Shown here in pieces: positions 24,480-36,826 of a stretch of DNA of 64,000 nucleotides (position 1 is the stretch's first letter; each line of letters begins with the position of its first letter). The DNA is from Paratinospora sagittata (taxonomy: Eukaryota > Streptophyta > Magnoliopsida > Ranunculales > Menispermaceae). The notes under the pieces are model-generated. The model saw only the letters and a list, made by a program, of their open reading frames with translations. It searched no databases and was not told the DNA's origin. The stretch lies in assembly GCA_035771175.1 (NCBI GenBank), contig JAYMFD010001680.1:55072-119071 (forward strand). Direction: 5' to 3'. Made by a program: the position numbers and the translations under genes.

Positions 24480-27400
24480 CTGGAGAATTTTTGACCCCCA
24501 AATCTAAAATTTTGGTTTAAATGAACTAAATATACTTAGAAAAAGTGTTTGAGGCAATCGCGACCAATCCACCGGATTGCTTTGTCCACCAACTCCTTGA
24601 GCGAGTCCCAATATCCTTCAAACAGCCCCCAGAATAGATGGAACTCTGTTCCTATATCCCGATAAATTTTTTACCCATAAATCTCAAATTTTGGTTTAAA
24701 TGAACTAAATTTACTTAGAAAAAGTGTTTGAGGCAATCGCGACCAATCCACCGGATTCCTTTTTCCGCCTACTCCTTGAGCGAGTCCCAATACCCTTCAA
24801 GCAACCCCCAGAATAGACGGAACTCCGTTCCAATATCCCGATGAATTTTTGACCCATAAATCTCAAATTTTGGTTTAAATGAACTAAATTTACTTAGAAA
24901 ATGTGTTTGAGGCAATCGCGACCAATCCACCGGATTGCTTTCTCCACCAAGTCTTTGTGCGAGTCCCAATATCCTTCTATTAACCACCGGAATAGATGAA
25001 ACTGCGTACCAATATCCCGGTGAACTTTTGACCCCCAACTCTAAAATCTTGGTTTAAATGAATTAAACTTATTTAGAAAGTGTGTTTGAGGCAATCGTGA
25101 CCAATCCACCGGATTTCTTTTTCCACCAACTTCTTAAGCGAGTCCCAATATCCTTCAAGGAACCCCCGGAATAGATGGAACTCCGTTCAAATATCCCGAT
25201 GAATTTTTGACCCCTAAATCTCAAATTTTGGTTTAGATGAACTAAATTTACTTAGAAAATGTGTTTGAGGCAATCGCGACCAATCCACCTGATTGCTTTC
25301 TCCACCTACTCTTTAAGCGAGTCCCAATATCCTTATAGCAACCCCCAGAATAGATGGAACTCCGTTCCAATATCTCGATAAATTTTTGACCCCTAAATCT
25401 CAAATTTTGGTTTAAATGAACTAAATTTACTTAGAAAATGTGTTTGAGGCAATCGCGACCAATCCACCGGATTGCTTTCTCCACCAACTCTTTGAGCGAG
25501 TCCCAATATCCTTCTTGGAACCCCCGGAATAGATGGAACTCCGTTCCAATATCCCGATGAATTTTTGACCCCCAAATCTAAAATTGTGGTTTAAATGAAC
25601 TAAATATACTTAGAAAAAGTGTTTGAGGCAATCGCGACTAATCTACCGGATTGCTTTGCCCGCCAACTCCTTGAGCGAGTCCCAATATCCTTCATACAAC
25701 CCCCCAGAATAGATGGAACTCAGTTCCAATATCCCGATGAATTTTTGACCCCTAAATCTCAAATTTTCGTTTAAATGAACTAAATTTACTTAGAAAATGT
25801 GTTTGAGGAAATCGCGACCAATCCACCAGATTGCTTTCTCCACCAACTCTCTGAGCGAGTCCTAATATCCTTCTAGGAACCCCCGGAATAGATGGAACTC
25901 CGTTCCAATATCCCGGTGAATTTTTGACCCCAAATCTAAAATTTGGGTCTAAATGAACTAAATATACTTAGAAAAAGTGTTTGAGGCAATTGCGACCAAT
26001 CCACCGGATTGCTTTTTCCGCCTACTCCTTGAGCGAGTCCCAATATCCTTTAGGCAATCCCCAAAATAGATGGACCTCCGTTCCAATATCCCGAGGAATT
26101 TTTGACCCATAAATCTCAAATTTTGGTTTAAATGAACTAAATATACTTAGAAAATGTGTTTCAGGCAATCGCGACCAATCCACCTGATTACTTTCTCCAC
26201 CAAGTCTTTGTGCGAGTCCCAATATCCTTCTATTAACCACCGGAATAGATGAAACTGCGTACCAATATCCCGGTGAACTTTTGACCCCCAAATCTAAAAT
26301 TGTGGTTTAAATGAACTAAATATACTTAGAAAATGTGTTTGAGGCAATCGCGACCAATCCACCGGATTGCTTTCTCCACCAATCTTTGAGCGAGTCCCAA
26401 TATCCTTCTTGGAACCCCCGGAATAGATGGAACTCCGTTCCAATATCCCGATGAATTTTTGACCCCCAAATCTAAAATTGTGGTTTAAATGAACTAAATA
26501 TACTTAGAAAAAGTGTTTGAGGCAATCGCGACTAATCTACCGGATTGCTTTGTCCGCCAACTCCTTGAGCGAGTCCCAATATCCTTCATACAACCCCCCA
26601 GAATAGATGGAACTCAGTTCCAATATCCCGATGAATTTTTGTCCCCTAAATCTCAAATTTTGGTTTAAATGAACTAAATTTACTTAGAAAATGTGTTTGA
26701 GGCAATCGCGACCAATCCACCGGATTGCTTTCTCCACCAAGCCTTTGTGCGAGTCCCAATATCCTTCTATTAACCACCGGAATAGATGAAACTGCGTACC
26801 AATATCCCGGTGAACTTTTGACCCCCAACTCTAAAATCTTGGTTTAAATGAATTAAACTTATTTAGAAAGTGTGTTTGAGGCAATCGCGACCAATCCACC
26901 GGATTTCTTTTTCCACCAACTTCTTAAGCGAGTCCCAATATCCTTCAAGGAACCCCCGGAATAGATGGAACTCCGTTCAAATATCCCGATGAATGTTTGA
27001 CCCCTAAATCTCAAATTTTGGTTTAAATGAACTAAATTTACTTAGAAAATGTGTTTGAGGCAATCGCGACCAATCCACCTGATTGCTTTCTCCACCAACT
27101 CTTTAAGCGAGTCCCAATATCCTTCTAGCAACCCCCAGAATAGATGGAACTCCGTTCCAATATCCCGATGAATTTTTGACCATTAAATCTCAAATTTTGG
27201 TTTAAAAGAACTAAATTTACTTAGAAAATGTGTTTGAAGCAATCGCGACCAATCCACCGGATTGCTTTCTCCGCCTACTCTTTAAGCGAGTCCCAATATC
27301 TTTCTAGGAACCCTCGGAATAGATGGAACTCTATTGCAATATCTCGATAAATTTTTGACCCCTAAATCTCAAATTTTGGTTTAAATGAACTAAATTTACT

Positions 27401-30400
27401 TAGAAAATGTGTTTGAGGCAATCGCGACCAATCCACCGGATTGCTTTCTCCACCAACTCTTCGAGCGAGTCCTAATATCCTTCTAGGAACCCCGGAATAC
27501 ACGGAACTCCGTTCCAATATCCCGGTGAATTTTTGACACCCAAATCTAAAATTTTGGTTTAAATGAACTAAATATACTTAGAAAAAGTAATTGAGGCAAT
27601 CGCGACCAATTCACCGGATTGCTTACTCCACCAACTCCTTGAGCGAGTCCCAATATCCTTCAAGCAACCCCCAGTATAGATGGAACTCCGTTCCAATACC
27701 ATGATTAATTTTTGACCACTAAGTCTCAAAATTTTGGTTTAAATGAATAAAATTTACTTAGAAAATTTGTTTGAGGCAATCGCGACCAATCCACCAGATT
27801 GCTTTCTCCACCAACTCTTTGAGCGAGTCCCAATATCCTTCTTGGAACCCCCGGAATAGATGGAACTCCGTTCCAATATCCCGATGAATTTTTGACCCCC
27901 AAATCTAAAATTGTGGTTTAAATGAACTAAATATACTTAGAAAAAGTGTTTGAGGCAATCGCGACCAATCTACCGGATTGCTTTGTCCACTAACTCCTTG
28001 AGCGAGTCCCAATATCCTTCATACAACCCCCCAGAATAGATGGAACTCAGTTCCAATATCCCGATTAATTTTTGACCCCTAAATCTCAAATTTTGGTTTA
28101 AATGAACTAAATTTACTTAGAAAATGTGTTTGAGGCAATCGCGACCAATCCACCAGATTGCTTTCTCTACCAACTCTTTGAGCGAGTCCTAATATCCTTC
28201 TAGGAACCCCCGGAATAGATGGAACTCCGTTCCAATATCCCGGTGAATTTTTGACCCCAAATCTAAAATTTGGGTTTAAATGAACTAAATATACTTAGAA
28301 AAAGTGTTTGAGGCAATCGCGACCAATCCACCGGATTGCTTTTTCCGCCTACTCCTTGAGCGAGTCCCAATATCCTTCAGGCAATCCCCAGAATAGATGG
28401 AACTCCGTTCCAATATCCCGAGGAATTTTTGACCCATAAATCTCAAATTTTGGTTTAAATGAACTAAATATACTTAGAAAATGTGTTTGAGGCAATCGCG
28501 ACCAATCCACCTGATTGCTTTCTCCACCAAGTCTTTGTGCGAGTCCCAATATCCTTCTATTAACCACCGGAATAGATGAAACTCCATACCAATATCCCGG
28601 TGAACTTTTGACCCCCAAATCTAAAATTGTGGTTTAAATGAACTAAATTTACTTAGAAAATGTGTTTGAGGCAATCGCGACCAATCCACCAGATTGCTTT
28701 CTCCACCAACTCTTTGAGCGAGTCCTAATATCCTTCTAGGAACCCCCGGAATAGATGGAACTCCGTTCCAATATCCCGGTGAATTTTTGACCCCAAATCT
28801 AAAATTTGGGTTTAAATGAACTAAATATACTTAGAAAAAGTGTTTGAGGCAATCGCGACCAATCCACCGGATTGCTTTTTCCGCCTACTCCTTGAGCGAG
28901 TCCCAATATCCTTCAGGCAATCCCCAGAATAGATGGAACTCCGTTCCAATATCCCGATGAATTTTTGACCCCTAAATCTCAAATATTGGTTTAAATGAAC
29001 TAAATTTACTTAGAAAATGTGTTTGAGGCAATCGCGACCAATCCACCGGATTGCTTTCTCCACCAAGTCTTTGTGTGAGTCCCAATATCCTTCTATTAAC
29101 CACCGGAATAGATGAAACTGCGTACCAATATCCCGGTGAACTTTTGACCCCCAACTCTAAAATCTTGGTTTAAATGAATTAAACTTATTTAGAAAGTGTG
29201 TTTGAGGCAATCGCGACCAATCCACCTGATTTCTTTTTCCACCAACTTCTTAAGCGAGTCCCAATATCCTTTAAGGAACCCCCGGAATAGATGGAACTCC
29301 GTTCAAATATCCCGATGAATTTTTGACCCCTAAATCTCAAATTTTGGTTTAAATGAACTAAATTTACTTAGAAAATGTGTTTGAGGCAATCGCGACCAAT
29401 CCACCTGATTGCTTTCTCCACCTACTCTTTAAGCGAGTCCCAATATCCTTCTAGCAACCCCCAGAATAGATGGAACTCCGTTCCAATATCCCGATGAATT
29501 TTTGACCATTAAATCTCAAATTTTGGTTTAAAAGAACTAAATTTACTTAGAAAATGTGTTTGAAGCAATCGCGACCAATCCACCGGATTGCTTTCTCCGC
29601 CTACTCTTTAAGCGAGTCCCAATATCCTTCTAGGAACCCTCGGAATAGATGGAACTCTATTCCAATATCTCGATAAATTTTTGACCCCTAAATCTCAAAT
29701 TTTGGTTTAAATGAACTAAATTTACTTAGAAAATGTGTTTGAGGCAATCGCGACCAATCCACCGGATTGCTTTCTCCACCAACTCTTTGAGCGAGTCCTA
29801 ATATCCTTCTAGGAACCCCGGAATAGACGGAACTCCGTTCCAATATCCCGGTGAATTTTTGACACCCAAATCTAAAATTTTGGTTTAAATGAACTAAATA
29901 TACTTAGAAAAAGTAATTGAGGCAATCGCGACCAATCCACCGGATTGCTTTCCCTACCAACTCCTTTAGCGAACCCCAATATCCTTAAAGAGACCCCAAA
30001 AATAGATGGAACTCCGTTTCAATATCCCGATGAATTTTTGACCATTAATTCTCAAATTTTGGTTTAAAAGAACTAAATTTACTCAGGAAATGTGTTTGAG
30101 GCAATCGCGACCAATCCACCATATTGCTTTCTCCACCAACTCTTTGAGCGAGTCCAAATATCCTTCTAGGAACCCCCGGAATAGATGGAACTCTGTTCTA
30201 ATATCCCGGTGAATTTTTGACCCCCAAATCTAAAATTTGGGTTTAAATGAACTAAATATACTTAGAAAAAGTGTTTGAGGCAATCGCGACCAATCCACCG
30301 GATTGCTTTTTCCGCCTACTCCTTGAGCGAGTCCCAATATCCTTCAAGCAACCCCCCGAATAGATGGAACTCCGTTCCAATATCCCGATGAATTTTTGAC

Positions 30401-33400
30401 CCCTAAATCTCAAATTTTGGTTTAAATGAACTAAATTAACTTAGAAAACGTGTTTGAGGCAATCGCGACCAATCCACCGGATTGCTTTCTCCACCTACTC
30501 TTTTAGCGAGTCCCAATATCCTTCTAGCAACCCCCCAGAATAAACGGAACTCCGTTCCAATATCCCGGCGAATTTTTGACCCCAAATCTAAAATTTGGGT
30601 TTAAATGAACTAAATATACTTAGAAAAAGTGTTTGAGGCAATCGCGACCAATCCACCGGATTGCTTTTTCCGCCTACTCCTTGAGCGAGTCCCAATATCC
30701 TTCAGGCAATCCCCAGAATAGATGGAACTCCGTTCCAATATCCCGAGGAATTTTTGACCCATAAATCACAAATTTTGGTTTAAATGAACTAAATATACTT
30801 AGAAAATGTGTTTGAGGCAATCGCGACCAATCCACCTGGTTGCTTTCTCCACCAAGTCTTTGTGCGAGTCCCAATATCCTTCTATTAACCACCGGAATAG
30901 ATGAAACTCCGTACCAATATCCCGGTGAACTTTTGACCCCCAAATCTAAAATTGTGGTTTAAATGAACTAAATATACTTAGAAAAAGTGTTTGAGGCAAT
31001 CGCGACCAATCTACCGGATTGCTTTGTCCACCAACTCCTTGAGCGAATCCCAATATCCTTCATACAACCCCCCAGAATAGATGGAACTCAGTTCCAATAT
31101 CCCGATGAATTTTTGACCCCTAAATCTCAAATTTTGGTTTAAATGAACTAAATTTACTTAGAAAATGTGTTTGAGGCAATCGCGACCAATCCACCAGATT
31201 GCTTTCTCCACCAACTCTTTGAGCGAGTCCTAATATCCTTCTACGAACCCCCGGAATAGATGGAACTCCGTTCCAATATCCCAGTGAATTTTTGACCCCA
31301 AATCTAAAATTTGGGTTTAAATGAACTAAATATACTTAGAAAAAGTGTTTGAGGCAATCGCGACCAATCCACCGGATTGCTTTTTCCGCCTACTCCTTGA
31401 GCGAGTCCCAATATCCTTCAGGCAACCCCCAGAATAGATGGAACTCCGTTCCAATATCCCGATGAATTTTTGACCCATAAATCTCAAATTTTCGTTTAAA
31501 TGGATTAGAAAATGTGTTTCAGGCAATCGCGACCAATCCACCGGATTGCTTTCTCCACCAAGTCTTTGTGCGAGTCCCAATATCCTTCTATTAACCACCG
31601 GAATAGATGAAACTCCGTACCAATATCCCGGTGAACTTTTGACCCCCAACTCTAAAATCTTTGTTTAAATGAATTAAACTTATTTAGAAAATGTGTTTGA
31701 GGCAATCGCGACCAATTCACCGGATTGCTTCTTCCACCGACTTCTTAAGCGAGTCCCAATATCCTTCTATGAACCCCCGGAATAGATGGAACTCCGTTCC
31801 AATATCCCGATGAATTTTTTACCCCTAAATCTCAAATTTTGGTTTAAATGAACCAAATTTACTTAGAAAATGTGTTTGAGGCAATCGCGACCAATCCACC
31901 TGATTGCTTTCTCCACCTACTCTTTAAGCGAGTCCCAATATCCTTCTAGCAACCCCCAGAATAGATGGAACTCCGTTCCAATATCCAAGGGAATTTTTTA
32001 CCCCCAAATCTAAATTTTGGTTTAAATGAATTAAATTTACTTAGAAAAAGTGTTTGAGGCAATCGGACCAATCCACCGTATTGCTTTCTCTACCAACTCC
32101 TTGAGCGAATCCCAATATCCTTCAAGCAACCCCCAGAATAGATGGAACTCCGTTTCAATATCCCGATGAATTTTTGACCGTTAAATCTCAAATTTTGGTT
32201 TAAAAGAACTAAATTTTCTTAGAAAATGTGTTTGAGGCAATCGCTACCAATCCACCATATTGCTTTCTCCACCAACTCCTTGAGCGAGTCCCAATATCCT
32301 TCTAGGAACCCCCGAAATAGATGGAACTCCGTTCCAATATCTCGCTGAATTTTTAACCCCCAAATCTAAATTTTGGTTTAAATGAACTAAATATACTTAG
32401 AAAAAGTGTTTGAGGCAATCGCGACTAATCCACCGGATTGCTTTCTCCACCAACTCCTTGAGCGACTCCCAATATCCTTCTAGCAACCCCCAGAATAGAT
32501 GGAACTCCGTTCCAATATTTCGATGAATTTTTGACCCCTCAATCTCAAATTTTGGTTTAAATGAACTAAATTTACTTAGAAAATGTGTTTGAGGCAATCG
32601 CGACCAATCCACTGGATGGCTTTCTCCACCAACTCTTTAAGCGAGACCAAATATCCTTCTAGGAACCCCCGGAATAGACGGAACTCCGTTCCAATATCCC
32701 GGTGAATTTTTGACACCCAAATCTAAAATTTTGGTTTAAATGAACTAAATATACTTAGAAAAAGTAATTGAGGCAATCGCGACCAATCCACCGGATTGCT
32801 TTCTCCACCAACTCCTTAAGCGAGTCCCAATATCCTTCAAGCAACCCCCTAGGATAGATGGAACTCCGTTCCAATATCCCGATTAATTTTTGACCACTAG
32901 ATCTCAGATTTTGGTTTAAATGAATAAAATTTACTTAGAAAATTTGTTTGAGGCAATTGCGACCAATCCACCAGATTGCTTTCTCCACCAACTCTTTGAG
33001 CGAGTCCCAATATCCTTCTAAGAACCCTTGGAATAGATGGAACTCCGTTCCAATATCCTGGTTAATTTTTGACCCCCAAATCTAAAATTTGGGTTTAAAT
33101 GAACTAAATATACTTAGAAAAAGTGTTTGAGGCAATCGTGACCAATCCACCGGATTGCTTTCTCTACCAACTCCCCGAGCAAGTCCCAATATCCTTTAAG
33201 CGACCCCCAGAATAGATGGAACACCGTTTCAATATCCCGATGAATTTTTGACCATTAAATTTCAAATTTTGGTTTAAATGAACTAAATTTACTTAGAAAA
33301 TGTGTTTGAGGCAATCGCGACCAATCCACCCGATTGCTTTCTCCACCAAGTCTTTGTGCGACTCCCAATATCCTTCTATTAACCACCGGAATAGATGAAA

Positions 33401-33470
33401 CTCCGTACCAATATCCCGGTGAACTATTGACCCCCAACTCTAAAATCTTGCTTTAAATGAACTAAATTTA
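24480..33470. repeat. Diverged zone with blurred 13-monomer period (about 2325 bp)
   Basis: Markers recur at about 2325 bp: ctattaaccaccgg near 26231, 28556 and 30886; a second series near 26768 and 29093; attgtggtttaaatg at 25584 and 27909, and at 26298, 28626 and 30950; taaaagaactaaattt near 27200 and 29530. Copies differ by many substitutions and by replaced monomers, for example near 27590 against 29905. After about 31 kb the register is lost by one extra, shortened monomer. This reads as an older HOR eroded by mutation and exchange. Confidence 0.7.
31351..31519. repeat. Shortened monomer (169 bp, 10-bp deletion)
   Basis: Anchors at 31351 and 31520 are 169 bp apart. The usual tttaaatgaactaaatttac before ttagaaaatg is reduced to tttaaatgga, a net loss of 10 bp in the AT-rich linker. 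The change also puts neighbouring minus-strand frames in register, producing an accidental 107-codon frame across 31326-31649. Confidence 0.85.
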
Positions 33471-36400
33471 TTTAGGAAATGTGTTTGAGGCAATCGCGAC
33501 CAATCCACCATATTGCTTTCTCCACCAACTCTTTGAGCGAGTCCCAATATCCTTCTAGGAACCCCCGGAATAGATGGAACTCCGTCCCAATATCCCGATG
33601 AATTTTTGACCCCTAAATCTCAAATTTTAGTTTAAATGAACTAAATTTACTTAGAAAATGTGTTTGAGGCAATCGCGACCAATCCACCTGATTGCTTTCT
33701 CCACCTACTCTTTAAGCGAGTCCCAATATCCTTCTAGCAACCCCCAGAATAGATGGAACTCCGTTCCAATATCCCAGTGAATTTTTTACCCCCAAATCTA
33801 AATTTTGGTTTAAATGAATTAAATTTACTTAGAAAAAGTGTTTGAGGCAATCGCGACCAATCCACCGTATTGCTTTCTCTACCAAGTCCTTGAGCGAATC
33901 CCAATATCCTTCAAGCAACCCCCAGAATAGATGGAACTCCATTCAATATCCCGGTGAACTTTTGACCCCCAACTCTAAAATCTTGGTTTAAATGAATTAA
34001 ACTTATTTAGAAAATGTGTTTAAGCCAATCGCGACCAATCCACCGGATTGCTTTCTCCACCAACTCTTTGAGCGAGTCCCAATATCCTTCTAGGAACCCC
34101 CGGAATAGATGGAACTCCGTTTCAATATCCCGATGAATTTTTGACCATTAAATCTGAAATTTTGGTTTAAAAGAACTAAATTTACTTAGAAAATGTGTTT
34201 GAGGCAATCGCTACCAATCCACCATATTGCTTTCTCTACCAACTCCTTGAGCGAATCCCAATATCCTTCAAGCAACCCCCACAATAGATGGAACTCCGTT
34301 TCAATATCCCGATGAATTTTTGACCATTAAATCTCAAATTTTGGTTTAAAAGAACTAAATTTACTTAGAAAATGTGTTTGAGGCAATCGCTACCAATCCA
34401 CCAGATTGCTTTCTCCACCAACTCTTTGAGCGAGTCCCAATATCCTTCTAGGAACCCCCGGAATAGATGGAACTCCGTTCCAATATCCCGATGAATTTTT
34501 GACCCCCAAATCTAAAATTTTGGTTTAAATGAACTAAATATACTTAGAAAAAGTAATTGAGGCAATCGCGACCAATTCACCGGATTGCTTTCTCCACCAA
34601 CTCCTTGAGCGAGTCCCAATATCCTTCAAGCAACCCCCCAGGATAGATGGAACTCTGTTCCAATATCCCGATGAATTTTTAACCACTAAATCTCAAATTT
34701 TGGTTTAAATGAATAAAATTTACTTAGAAATTTTTTTTGAGGCAATCGCGACCAATCCACCAGATTGCTTTCTCCACCAACTCTTTGAGCGAGTCCCAAT
34801 ATCCTTCCAGGAACCCCCGAAATAGATGGAACTCCGTTCCAATATCCCGCTGAATTTTTGACCCCCAAATCTAAATTTTGGTTTAAATGAACTAAATATA
34901 CTTAGAAAAAGTAATTGAGGCAATCGCGACCAATCCACCGGATTGCTTTCTCTACCAACTCCTTGAGCAAGTCCTAATATCCTTCAAGCAACCCCCAGAA
35001 TAGATGGAACACCGTTTCAATATCCCGATGAATTTTTGACCATTAAATCTCAAATTTTGGTTTAAATGAACTAAATTTAATTAGAAAATGTGTTTGAGGC
35101 AATCGCGACCAATCCACCGTATTGCTTTCAACACCAACTCTTTGAGCGAGTCCCAATATCCTTCAAGCAACCCCCATAATAGATGGAACTCCGTTCTAAT
35201 ATCCCGTTGAATTTTTGACCCCCAAATCTAAATTTTGGTTTAAATGAACTAAATATACTTAGAAAAAGTGTTTGAAGCAAAAGCGACCAATCCACCGGAT
35301 TGCTTTCTTTACCAACTCCTTGAGCGAGTCCCAATATCCTTCAAGCAACCCCCATAATAGATGGAACTCCGTTTCAATATCCCGATGAATTTTTGACCCC
35401 CAAATCTTAAATTTTGGTTTAAATGACCTAAATTTACTTAGAAAATGTGTTTGAGGTATTCGCGACCAATCCACCGTATTGCTTTCTCCACCAACTCTTT
35501 GAGCGAGTCCCAATATCCTTCTAGCAACCCCCAGAATAGATGGAACTCCGTTCCAATATTCTGATGAATTTTTGACCCCTTAATCTCAAATTTTGGTTTA
35601 AATGAACTAAATTTACTTAGAAAATGTGTTTGAGGCAATCACGACCAATCCACTGGTTTGCTTTCTCCACCAACTCTTTGAGCGAGTCCCAATATCCATA
35701 TAGGAACCCCCAGAATAGATGGAACTCCGTTTCAATATCCCGATGAATTTTTGACCCCAAATCTAAAATTTTGGTTTAAATGACCTAAATTTACTTAGAA
35801 AATGTGTTTGAGGTATTCGCGACCAATCCACCGTATTGCTTTCTCCACCAACTCTTTGAGCGAGTCCCAATATCCTTTTAGTAACTCCCAGAACAGATGG
35901 AACTCCGTTCCAATATTCCGATGAATTTTTGACCCCTTAATCTCAAATTTTGGTTTAAATGAACTAAATATACTTAGAAAAAGTAATTGAGGCAATCGCG
36001 AGCAATTCACCGGATTGCTTTCTCCACCAACTCCTTGAGCGAGTCCCAATATCCTTCAAGCAACCCCCCAAGATATATGGAACTCCGTTCCAATATCCCG
36101 ATGAATTTTTGACCAGTAAATCTCAAATTTTGGTTTAAATGAATAAAATTTACTTAGAAAATTTGTTTGAGGCAATCGCGACCAATCCACCAGATTGCTT
36201 TCTCCACCAACTCTTTGAGCGAGTCCCAATATCCTTATAGGAACCCCCGGAATAGATGGAACTCCGTTCTAATATCCCGGTAAATTTTTGACCCCCAAAT
36301 CTAAAATTTTGGTTTAAATGAACTAAATATACTTAGAAAAAGTGTTTGAGGCAATCGCGACCAATCCACCGGATTGCTTTGTCCACCAACTCCTTGAGCG

Positions 36401-36705
36401 AGTCCCAAAATCCTTTAAACAACCCCCCAGATTAGATGGAACTCTGTTCCAATATCCCGATGAATTTTTGACCCCTAAATCTCAAATTTTGGTTTAAATG
36501 AACTAAATTTACCTAGAAAATGTGTTTGAGGCAATCGCGACCAATCCACCAGATTGCTTTCTCCACCTACTCTTTGAGCGAGTACTAATATCCTTCTAGG
36601 AACCCCCGGAATAGATGGAACTCCGTTCCAATATCCCGGTGAATTTTTGACCCAAAATCCAAAATTTGGGTTTAAATGAACTAAATATACGTAGAAAAAG
36701 TGTTG

Positions 36706-36826
36706 GAGGCGACCGCGACCAATCCACCGGATTGCTTTCTCCACCAAGTCTTTATGCGAGTCCCAATATCCTTCTATTAACCACCGGAATAGATGAAACT
36801 CCGTACCATTATCCCGGTGAACTTTT
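36706..36826. repeat. Truncated monomer (121 bp) with a 58-bp microhomology deletion
   Basis: Anchors at 36706 and 36827 are only 121 bp apart. The sequence runs from ggtgaacttttga directly into ggcaatcgcg. In the comparable monomer near 37661 the two TTTGA copies (37661-37665 and 37719-37723) are 58 bp apart, so the deletion joined them and left one TTTGA at 36824-36828. The whole AT-rich linker is gone. The longest accidental frame in the window (122 codons, minus strand, 36475-36843) crosses this junction. Confidence 0.9.

Noticed and set aside
31326..31649. 107-codon minus-strand reading frame
   Set aside because: It exists only because a 10-bp linker deletion changes the frame between two satellite monomers. 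Its peptide is the same repeat peptide in two frames.
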